From Sutterellaceae bacterium (GTDB taxonomy: Bacteria > Pseudomonadota > Gammaproteobacteria > Burkholderiales > Burkholderiaceae_F): a stretch of 14,264 nucleotides of DNA. Both the position numbers and the translations under genes were made by a program. Of this stretch, positions 1-4,190 are shown in pieces (position 1 is the first letter of the stretch; each line of letters opens with the position of its first letter). A model generated the notes under the pieces. It had not been told where the DNA came from and made no database searches. It saw only the letters and a program-made list of their open reading frames with translations. The stretch spans positions 1-14,264 of the forward strand of contig JAUNOJ010000019.1 of NCBI GenBank assembly GCA_030531135.1, given 5' to 3'.

Positions 1-54
1 CGCGAAGGCGGTCACACTGTCGGCGCCGGCGTCGTTGCCAAGATCATCGAGTAA
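1..54 (+). CDS. tuf: Elongation factor Tu, C-terminal end (5' truncated)
   Basis: Only the last 17 codons and the TAA stop are present; they read REGGHTVGAGVVAKIIE, the near-invariant C-terminus of EF-Tu (end of beta-barrel domain 3, which contacts aminoacyl-tRNA). EF-Tu delivers aminoacyl-tRNA to the ribosome in the cytoplasm as a GTPase. The gene starts before the window. Its position just before a Trp tRNA and secE matches the tufB locus of Proteobacteria, so it is probably one of two tuf copies, but copy number cannot be seen here. Confidence 0.93.
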   Translation, partial: REGGHTVGAGVVAKIIE

Positions 55-64
55 TCACACTTGA

Positions 65-94
65 AAGAGGTCGCCGAAACTGCGACGGCCTCTT
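65..94 (+). other. Hairpin between tuf and the Trp tRNA gene
   Basis: AAGAGGTCG (65-73) pairs with CGGCCTCTT (86-94), nine pairs including one G-T, with a 12-nt loop. No T-tract follows (the next bases are AAGAAC), so it is not a convincing intrinsic terminator. It more likely protects the tuf mRNA 3' end or guides cleavage of a joint tuf-tRNA transcript. The pairing is seen; the role is inferred. Confidence 0.4.
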
Positions 95-100
95 AAGAAC

Positions 101-176
101 AGGGGTATAGCTCAATTGGCAGAGCGACGGTCTCCAAAACCGTAGGTTGAGGGTTCGATTCCTTCTGCCCCTGCCA
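101..176 (+). tRNA. trpT: tRNA-Trp (anticodon CCA)
   Basis: A full 76-nt cloverleaf with encoded CCA end. The acceptor stem AGGGGTA (101-107) pairs with TGCCCCT (166-172), with discriminator G173 and CCA 174-176. The anticodon stem ACGGT/ACCGT (127-131/139-143) closes the loop CTCCAAA, with anticodon CCA at 134-136, which reads UGG. The T stem GAGGG/CCTTC (149-153/161-165) encloses TTCGATT. A tRNA-Trp between tuf and secE is the standard proteobacterial arrangement. It was probably cotranscribed with tuf and released by RNase processing. Confidence 0.97.
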
Positions 177-194
177 CAAATTTGATGATACAAG

Positions 195-221
195 CGAGCC
201 GCGATCTTAGACCGCGGCTCG
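195..221 (+). other. Perfect 9-bp hairpin downstream of tRNA-Trp
   Basis: CGAGCCGCG (195-203) and CGCGGCTCG (213-221) are exact complements around a 9-nt loop. The following bases (TCTGTCTGCG) are only weakly T-rich, so it could act as a leaky terminator of the tuf-trpT transcript or as a 3' stabilising/processing stem. A second small A/T hairpin lies at 228-250 just before secE. I found no convincing promoter for secE in 177-271, so some readthrough seems to be required. Confidence 0.45.
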
Positions 222-271
222 TCTGTCTGCGAAAAATATAAATTTTTGCAGTTGAAATACTGAGAAGTAAC

Positions 272-658
272 ATGAGTAATCAAAACACTCAGCCTGAGTC
301 CAATAAGACGCTTGACGTGGTGATCGTTCTGCTTGCAGTCGTCATCGCTTGCGCCGGACTCCTTGCTTTTACCTTCTTGACGGATCAGAGCATCGGTGTG
401 CGCTTGGTGGCGCTCATCGGCGGCTTGGTGGCCGCAGCCGTGGTCGCTGCATTTTCTCCCTCCGGCAAGCGTTTTATCGCTTTCTGCCGCCAGTCTTGGG
501 ACGAATTGCGCCGCGTTGTTTGGCCGACCCGCAAGGAAACGGTTAACACGACCGGCTTGGTAATGGCCTTTGTGGTGGCAGTGTCCTTCTACCTGTTTGT
601 TGTCGATAAGTTGATCGAATGGGGTCTGTACGACGGACTTCTTCGTTTGACCTTCTGA
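272..658 (+). CDS. secE: Preprotein translocase subunit SecE
   Basis: A 128-residue inner-membrane protein, the clamp subunit of the SecYEG channel. Three hydrophobic segments are visible at about residues 14-35, 42-61 and 93-112, the three-helix form typical of gamma- and betaproteobacteria. Before the third helix lies the conserved amphipathic stretch with SWDELRRVVWPTRKET (75-90), the SecE signature that packs against SecY. The start is ATG with a GAGAAG-like ribosome site at 262-267. It sits between tRNA-Trp and nusG, as expected. Unlike E. coli, where secE and nusG nearly touch, a terminator follows before nusG. Confidence 0.96.
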   Translation: MSNQNTQPESNKTLDVVIVLLAVVIACAGLLAFTFLTDQSIGVRLVALIGGLVAAAVVAAFSPSGKRFIAFCRQSWDELRRVVWPTRKETVNTTGLVMAFVVAVSFYLFVVDKLIEWGLYDGLLRLTF

Positions 659-677
659 TCAAGCAAATGAATTTCAG

Positions 678-717
678 TGCTCGCAGAGAAGCGTAATTCG
701 TCTCTGCGAGCATTTTT
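678..717 (+). terminator. Intrinsic terminator/attenuator between secE and nusG
   Basis: TGCTCGCAGAGA (678-689) is perfectly complementary to TCTCTGCGAGCA (701-712), an 11-nt loop lies between them, and TTTTT follows at 713-717. This is a textbook Rho-independent terminator. It sits inside what is normally a continuous secE-nusG operon, only 25 nt before the nusG ATG. No clear promoter fits into 718-742, so nusG expression probably depends on partial readthrough, making this an attenuator. Confidence 0.85.
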
Positions 718-742
718 CCGCAATATCGGAGATTAAGTAACT

Positions 743-1312
743 ATGACCGCCGAACTCGAGCAGCAAACGCAAGACGGCAACAAGCCCAAGATGCGTTGGT
801 ATACCTTGCATGTCTATTCCTCCATGGAAAAGAGCGTGCAAAAGGCCATTATCGAACGTATTGAACGCTCCGAATTGAAGGATCAGTTCGGGGAAGTTCT
901 TCTGCCGATCGAAAAGGTGGAAGAAAATCGCAACGGTCGTCGTTTCGAAACGGAACGCCGTATGTATCCGGGCTATGTCTTCGTTGAAATGGTCATGAGC
1001 GAAGAAACGTGGCACCTGATGAATTCGACGCCGCGCGTGATCGAATTCTTGGGCAATAACCACCCGGTTCCGCTTTCTACGCGTGAAATCAACGAAATCA
1101 AGGAACGCATGAGCGCAGGCACCGAAAAGGCGCGCCCGAAGATCATGTTCGAAGCCGGCGAAGTCGTCCGCATCAAGGAAGGTCCCTTTACCGACTTCAA
1201 CGGTCGTGTCGAAGAGGTTATGTACGACAAGAGCCGCATGCGTTGCTTTGTTTCCATTTTCGGCCGTGAAACGAGTGTCGAACTCGCTTTCAACGAAGTC
1301 GAAAAGATCTAA
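743..1312 (+). CDS. nusG: Transcription termination/antitermination factor NusG
   Basis: A 189-residue cytoplasmic factor that binds the RNA polymerase clamp, suppresses pausing, stimulates Rho and links to ribosomal S10. The N-terminal NGN domain runs from about residue 17 to 125: it begins with MRWYTLHVYS and contains the polymerase-binding MYPGYVFVEM (74-83). The C-terminal KOW domain (about 136-189) contains FEAGEVVRIKEGPFTDFNG. The length is normal for the family (about 180 residues) with a short polar N-terminal extension. The start is chosen at ATG 743 with GGAG at 728-731. The gene is preceded by an intrinsic terminator and followed by the rplK promoter region. Confidence 0.97.
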   Translation: MTAELEQQTQDGNKPKMRWYTLHVYSSMEKSVQKAIIERIERSELKDQFGEVLLPIEKVEENRNGRRFETERRMYPGYVFVEMVMSEETWHLMNSTPRVIEFLGNNHPVPLSTREINEIKERMSAGTEKARPKIMFEAGEVVRIKEGPFTDFNGRVEEVMYDKSRMRCFVSIFGRETSVELAFNEVEKI

Positions 1313-1325
1313 AGAAAATTTTTTT

Positions 1326-1377
1326 GCGATATTGATGCCCGAAATTTGCATTTTATGAAAATTTCGGGCATAATCGC
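1326..1377 (+). repeat. Large inverted repeat overlapping the rplK promoter
   Basis: ATGCCCGAAATTT (1335-1347) and AAATTTCGGGCAT (1359-1371) are exact 13-bp complements, flanked by a further GCGAT/ATCGC pair (1326-1330/1373-1377). The 11-nt centre itself holds CAT/ATG. A T7 run (1319-1325) lies before, not after, the palindrome, and the sequence after it (GATCTTTGAA) lacks a T-tract, so it is not a standard terminator for nusG. The right arm fills the spacer between the proposed -35 and -10, so it could be a protein operator, or an RNA 3'-end stem for the nusG message. Confidence 0.7.
1346..1374 (+). promoter_or_regulatory. Probable sigma70 promoter for rplKA
   Basis: TTGCAT (1346-1351), a 17-bp spacer and CATAAT (1369-1374; five of six bases match the -10 consensus). 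The bases after the -10 are GC-rich (CGCGATC), as in promoters under stringent (ppGpp) control. Transcription would start near 1381, giving a leader of about 68 nt that contains the candidate L1 site. Supported by motif and position only; the -35 is weak. Confidence 0.55.
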
Positions 1378-1392
1378 GATCTTTGAATTTAA

Positions 1393-1437
1393 CTGGGGAG
1401 CCCATTCATGGTGAATCGGGCGTTTGAACCCAGGGAG
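1393..1437 (+). promoter_or_regulatory. Candidate L1 autoregulatory site in the rplK leader
   Basis: CTGGG (1393-1397) pairs with CCCAG (1429-1433). Inside, GCCC (1400-1403) pairs with GGGC (1418-1421) and ATTC (1404-1407) with GAAT (1413-1416). The two helices are joined by a strongly asymmetric internal loop: GA on the left, GTTTGAA on the right. Two helices joined by such a loop, with a UUUGAA strand, resemble the L1-binding region of 23S rRNA. L1 is known to repress the rplKA message of E. coli through such a mimic. The lower stem overlaps the rplK Shine-Dalgarno AGGGAG (1432-1437), so binding would block initiation. The fold is seen; L1 binding is inferred. Confidence 0.6.
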
Positions 1438-1448
1438 TAACTTATAAA

Positions 1449-1880
1449 ATGGCAAAGAAAATTGTCGGCTTTATCAAGTTGCAGGTTCCTGCAGGTAAGG
1501 CCAATCCCTCGCCGCCCATCGGTCCGGCTCTCGGTCAGCGCGGTTTGAACATTATGGAATTCTGCAAGGCATTCAATGCCAAGACCCAGGGTATGGAACC
1601 CGGTCTGCCGATTCCGTGCGTGATCACCGCTTACGCCGATAAGTCTTTCTCCTTCGTGATGAAGACGCCCCCGGCAACCATCTTGATCAAGAAGGCTGCC
1701 AAGATCACCAAGGGTTCTGCTCGCCCGCACACGGACAAGGTCGGTAAGATCACCCGTGCTCAGGCTGAAGAAATCGCCAAGATGAAGGAACCCGATTTGA
1801 CGGCTGCCGATATGGATGCCGCCGTGCGTACGATCGCCGGCTCCGCTCGTTCCATGGGCATTACGGTGGAGGGTCTGTAA
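1449..1880 (+). CDS. rplK: 50S ribosomal protein L11
   Basis: 143 residues, the usual L11 length. L11 binds the GTPase-associated centre of 23S rRNA, helps elongation-factor cycling and senses uncharged tRNA for RelA. The N-terminal domain carries the proline-rich thiostrepton-contact segment [13 protein letters not shown] (residues 21-33). The C-terminal RNA-binding domain contains [13 protein letters not shown] and the final GTARSMGI-type motif, here [13 protein letters not shown]. The start ATG is preceded by AGGGAG at 1432-1437. It is followed by rplA after only 2 nt, so the two are translationally coupled and should share L1 feedback. Confidence 0.98.
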   Translation: MAKKIVGFIKLQVPAGKANPSPPIGPALGQRGLNIMEFCKAFNAKTQGMEPGLPIPCVITAYADKSFSFVMKTPPATILIKKAAKITKGSARPHTDKVGKITRAQAEEIAKMKEPDLTAADMDAAVRTIAGSARSMGITVEGL

Positions 1881-1882
1881 TC

Positions 1883-2572
1883 ATGGCAAAGCTTTCTAAG
1901 CGTATGAAGGCCCTTTCGGCCAAGTATGATCTTTCCAAGCTCCATGCTTTGAAGGACGCTCTTGACGCTGTCAAGGATTGTGCAAACGCCAAGTTCGATG
2001 AATCCATCGACGTGGCTATCCAGCTCGGTATCGATCCGCGTAAGTCGGATCAGGCTATTCGTGGCGCCGTCGTGATGCCCGAAGGTACTGGCAAGACCGT
2101 TCGCGTGGCTGTGTTCACGCAGGGTGCCAATGCCGAAGCCGCTAAGGCTGCCGGTGCCGATATCGTCGGTTTCGACGATTTGGCCGCCGAAGTCAAGGCC
2201 GGCAAGATGGATTTTGACGTTGTGATCGCTTCTCCGGACGCTATGCGTGTGGTCGGTCAGCTCGGTCAGATCCTCGGCCCGCGCGGTTTGATGCCCAACC
2301 CCAAGGTTGGTACCGTTACCCCGAACGTTGCCCAGGCTGTCAAGAACGCCAAGGCCGGTCAGGTTCAGTTCCGTGTCGACAAGGCCGGTATCATCCACGC
2401 TCCCGTGGGTCGTGCCTCCTTCGAAACCGAACGTTTGCAGACCAACGTCAAGGCATTGGTGGACCAGCTCATCAAGCTCAAGCCCGCCAGCCAGAAGGGT
2501 ATCTATGTCCGCAAGGTTTCCGTTAGCTCTACCATGGGCATCGGTGCTCGCGTGGACGTTTCCTCGATCTAA
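1883..2572 (+). CDS. rplA: 50S ribosomal protein L1
   Basis: 229 residues, within the normal L1 range. L1 forms the mobile L1 stalk on 23S rRNA, which helps deacylated tRNA leave the E site, and represses its own mRNA. The N-terminal [11 protein letters not shown], the central domain with [11 protein letters not shown] (about 68-78) and [21 protein letters not shown] are all family hallmarks. The Shine-Dalgarno GGAGGG (1868-1873) lies inside the end of rplK, consistent with coupling. A 363-nt untranslated stretch follows before rplJ. Confidence 0.98.
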   Translation: MAKLSKRMKALSAKYDLSKLHALKDALDAVKDCANAKFDESIDVAIQLGIDPRKSDQAIRGAVVMPEGTGKTVRVAVFTQGANAEAAKAAGADIVGFDDLAAEVKAGKMDFDVVIASPDAMRVVGQLGQILGPRGLMPNPKVGTVTPNVAQAVKNAKAGQVQFRVDKAGIIHAPVGRASFETERLQTNVKALVDQLIKLKPASQKGIYVRKVSVSSTMGIGARVDVSSI

Positions 2573-2600
2573 TCGAAGAAACATTGTCGTAAAGACATCG

Positions 2601-2624
2601 GACGACAGATTTCGGTTTGTCGTT
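2601..2624 (+). other. Hairpin early in the rplA-rplJ spacer
   Basis: ACGACA (2602-2607) pairs with TGTCGT (2618-2623), plus a closing G-T pair at 2601/2624. The loop is 10 nt. No T-tract follows. A short self-complementary CGAGGCCTCG follows at 2637-2646. No promoter or gene is evident in 2573-2656; it is probably the upstream part of the L10 leader region. Role unknown. Confidence 0.35.
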
Positions 2625-2656
2625 CACTAGAGGTCGCGAGGCCTCGAGGGCTTTGG

Positions 2657-2800
2657 GTGGCTCGTTCCGAATGGGGCGAGCCGCTGTCAAAGACCGCTGG
2701 TGGGAGTGCGGAAACGACTGCGACGATGAAATCGCGCGGTGTTTGAAAAACTTCTTTAATCGTCTCGGAGTTGCCGAGATATCCAGCGCAGACGGTTTAA
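2657..2800 (+). ncRNA. Ribosomal L10 leader (L10-L12 autoregulatory mRNA element)
   Basis: The stretch matches the known L10-leader layout upstream of rplJ. It has the recognisable segment GTCAAAGACCGCTGG (2686-2700), whose CGCTGG (2695-2700) pairs with CCAGCG (2783-2788), followed by CAGACGGTTTAAACC. Inside are a hairpin ACTGCG-CGAT...ATCG-CGCGGT (2717-2740, one bulged A, GAA loop) and a hairpin TCTCGG/CCGAGA (2763-2768/2774-2779). Upstream is a stem GTGGCTCG/CGAGCCGC (2657-2664/2677-2684). In E. coli the L10-(L12)4 complex binds this element, through a kink-turn-like bulge, and stops translation of rplJL. Boundaries are approximate. Confidence 0.8.
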
Positions 2801-2854
2801 ACCTCAAAGAGAGATGTATGTTGTGTAATGAATAAGTACACCGCACGTACGACT

Positions 2855-2928
2855 CTCAGAAGGGTTCAACCGGTTATTAAAGAACCGGTGTAAAACGAAC
2901 TAAAATCGAATTACACCTCTGAGTGGAG
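2855..2928 (+). promoter_or_regulatory. Possible RNA switch at the rplJ ribosome binding site
   Basis: Two incompatible folds can be drawn. Fold A is a compact three-way junction: CTCAGA (2855-2860) with TCTGAG (2918-2923), GGTTC (2863-2867) with GAACC (2882-2886), and GGTGTAA (2887-2893) with TTACACC (2911-2917). The last helices abut without unpaired bases. Fold B is ACCGGTT (2869-2875) with AACCGGT (2883-2889). They share 2883-2889, so only one can form. Fold A ends two bases before the Shine-Dalgarno GGAG (2925-2928). A weak -10-like TAAAAT lies at 2901-2906 without a good -35. The pairing is seen; the switch is inferred. Confidence 0.45.
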
Positions 2929-2935
2929 CCAGACC

Positions 2936-3466
2936 ATGGGTCTTAATCGTCAAGATAAAGCGGCTGTCATCGAAGAAATGAGCCAGTTGGTTTCCAACAG
3001 CTCTGTCATCGTGATCGCCGAATACCGTGGGCTGACCGTTGAAGCAATCACCAAGCTGCGTGCAGATGCACGTAAGCAGGGTGTGCAGTTGCGTGTGGTG
3101 AAGAACACGCTCGTTCGCCGTGCTGTTGCCGGCACTCCGTTTGAAGGCTTGGCCGACAAGTTTGTCGGTCCGCTGATCTACGGTTTGTCCGCCGACCCGG
3201 TGGCCGCAGCCAAGGTTCTCCACAACTTTGCCAAGGGTAACGACAAGCTCGTGATCAAGGGCGGTGCAATGGCCAACTACGTCATGGACGTGGCTGCCGT
3301 TGAACAGCTTGCCTCGATGCCGAGCCGCGACGAACTCCTTGCCAAGTTGATGGCTACCATGAACGAACCGATCGCCAAGTTCGTTCGCACCATCAACGAA
3401 GTGCCGGCGCGCTTCGTTCGCACTGTGGCTGCTTATCGCGATGCCCAAGAAAAGGCTGCTGCCTAA
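2936..3466 (+). CDS. rplJ: 50S ribosomal protein L10
   Basis: 176 residues, the normal length. L10 anchors the L7/L12 dimers to the 23S GTPase-associated centre and, with L12, represses its own operon. The globular N-terminal domain begins [15 protein letters not shown] and contains the family segment [15 protein letters not shown] (28-42) and [11 protein letters not shown] (53-63). The C-terminal helix that carries L12 dimers covers roughly the last 40 residues. The Shine-Dalgarno is GGAG at 2925-2928. rplL follows after 48 nt of AT-rich spacer. Confidence 0.97.
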   Translation: MGLNRQDKAAVIEEMSQLVSNSSVIVIAEYRGLTVEAITKLRADARKQGVQLRVVKNTLVRRAVAGTPFEGLADKFVGPLIYGLSADPVAAAKVLHNFAKGNDKLVIKGGAMANYVMDVAAVEQLASMPSRDELLAKLMATMNEPIAKFVRTINEVPARFVRTVAAYRDAQEKAAA

Positions 3467-3514
3467 TTCTTACTTTTTAAATTTTTTAAATTACACAACG
3501 TTACGGAGTCAAAA

Positions 3515-3895
3515 ATGGCCCTGACCAATGAAGAAATCCTCGAAGCGATTGCTTCCAAGACCGTTCTCGAAATCAGCGAACTCATCAAGATGATGGAAGA
3601 AAAGTTCGGCGTTTCCGCTGCTGCCGCTGCTGTGGCTGTTGCCGGTCCCGCTGCTGGTGCTGCTGCCCCGGCTGCTGAAGAAAAGACCGAATTCGACGTC
3701 GTTCTCGCTGACGTCGGTTCCAACAAGATCGCCGTTATTAAGGCCGTGCGCGAAGTCACGGGTCTTGGCCTCAAGGAAGCCAAGGACCTCGTTGAAGGCG
3801 CTCCCAAGGCTGTTAAGGAAGGCGCTGCCAAGGCTGAAGCTGAAGACCTCAAGAAGAAGCTCGAAGCCGCTGGTGCTAAGGTCGAACTCAAGTAA
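3515..3895 (+). CDS. rplL: 50S ribosomal protein L7/L12
   Basis: 126 residues. It is the multi-copy stalk protein that recruits EF-Tu, EF-G and other GTPases. The N-terminal dimerisation domain (about 1-33) ends at EEKFGV. The alanine-rich flexible hinge covers about 34-56. The C-terminal factor-binding domain (about 57-126) contains [34 protein letters not shown] and ends [13 protein letters not shown], all family hallmarks. CGGAG at 3504-3508 is the ribosome site. The spacer before it (3467-3503) is very AT-rich with little structure, fitting the need for several L12 copies per L10. An attenuator follows before rpoB. Confidence 0.98.
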   Translation: MALTNEEILEAIASKTVLEISELIKMMEEKFGVSAAAAAVAVAGPAAGAAAPAAEEKTEFDVVLADVGSNKIAVIKAVREVTGLGLKEAKDLVEGAPKAVKEGAAKAEAEDLKKKLEAAGAKVELK

Positions 3896-3938
3896 TTTGA
3901 GTTTCGTTGACAAAATCGCGTAAAGCGTTTGAGTCGAC

Positions 3939-3980
3939 AAATCCAAATCCCTCGATTTCGGTTGAGGGATTTGGGATTTT
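3939..3980 (+). terminator. Attenuator hairpin between rplL and rpoB
   Basis: AAATCCAAATCCCTC (3939-3953) pairs with the run from 3964 to 3979, with one G bulge and a 10-nt loop. The core AAATCCCTC/GAGGGATTT is perfect. The 3' arm ends in TTTT (3977-3980), where the U-tract overlaps the stem. In E. coli a partial terminator in this same spacer lets only a fraction of ribosomal-protein transcripts continue into rpoBC; this is the likely counterpart. Confidence 0.75.
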
Positions 3981-3992
3981 GAAATGAGTCTG

Positions 3993-4001
3993 TGCTAGAA
4001 T
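3993..4001 (+). promoter_or_regulatory. Possible extended -10 promoter for rpoBC
   Basis: TGC followed by TAGAAT (3996-4001) forms an extended -10 element (five of six match). It is followed by a GC-rich discriminator GCGGGCTC. No good -35 is present at 17 nt, where the DNA lies within the attenuator arm. A start near 4008 would place the long hairpin at the very 5' end of the RNA. Motif evidence only. Confidence 0.4.
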
Positions 4002-4017
4002 GCGGGCTCAGTTCAAA

Positions 4018-4150
4018 GTCAAAGACCTGGATGATCGAAAAGACACACAGAAAATTGACGTAGTGCCGCACGGGTGCGATACGGATGTATTGCCCGGGCG
4101 GCTTTTGGCGTCCCTATAATTTGTGTTTTCGTCTTTTCGATTTCTTTGAC
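4018..4150 (+). other. Very long imperfect hairpin in the rpoB leader, candidate RNase III site
   Basis: Nested complementary segments cover almost the whole interval: GTCAAAGA (4018-4025) with TCTTTGAC (4143-4150); ATCGAAAAGAC (4034-4044) with GTCTTTTCGAT (4131-4141), 11 perfect pairs; ACACA (4045-4049) with TGTGT (4122-4126); GACG (4057-4060) with CGTC (4109-4112); GCCGC (4065-4069) with GCGGC (4098-4102); CGGG (4071-4074) with CCCG (4093-4096); and ATAC (4079-4082) with GTAT (4087-4090). In E. coli the rplL-rpoB spacer carries an RNase III-cleaved hairpin, so this is the likely counterpart. No ORF evidence supports coding here. Confidence 0.7.
4090..4120 (+). promoter_or_regulatory. Second candidate rpoB promoter (perfect TATAAT)
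   Basis: TATAAT at 4115-4120 is a perfect -10. The best -35, TTGCCC (4090-4095), is 19 bp away, longer than ideal. It would start transcription near 4127, inside the long hairpin, and so produce an rpoB mRNA lacking that structure. It may also be chance, because the same bases sit in the hairpin's internal loop. Confidence 0.35.
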
Positions 4151-4190
4151 CCATAGTGTATTTTCTCCCATCGCCTTGAACGGAGTCTTC

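Noticed and set aside
177..271. Possible secE promoter around the AT-rich TATAAA at 237-242
   Set aside because: No acceptable -35 at 16-18 nt; the A/T bases are better explained by the small hairpin at 228-250.
2617..2835. 72-residue ORF in the rplA-rplJ spacer
   Set aside because: It overlaps the structured L10 leader, has no ribosome site, and its composition is not protein-like.
4074..4190. 39-residue N-terminal extension of RpoB from an upstream ATG
   Set aside because: It lies inside the long leader hairpin, has no ribosome site of its own, and the family N-terminus [13 protein letters not shown] begins at 4191 after CGGAG.
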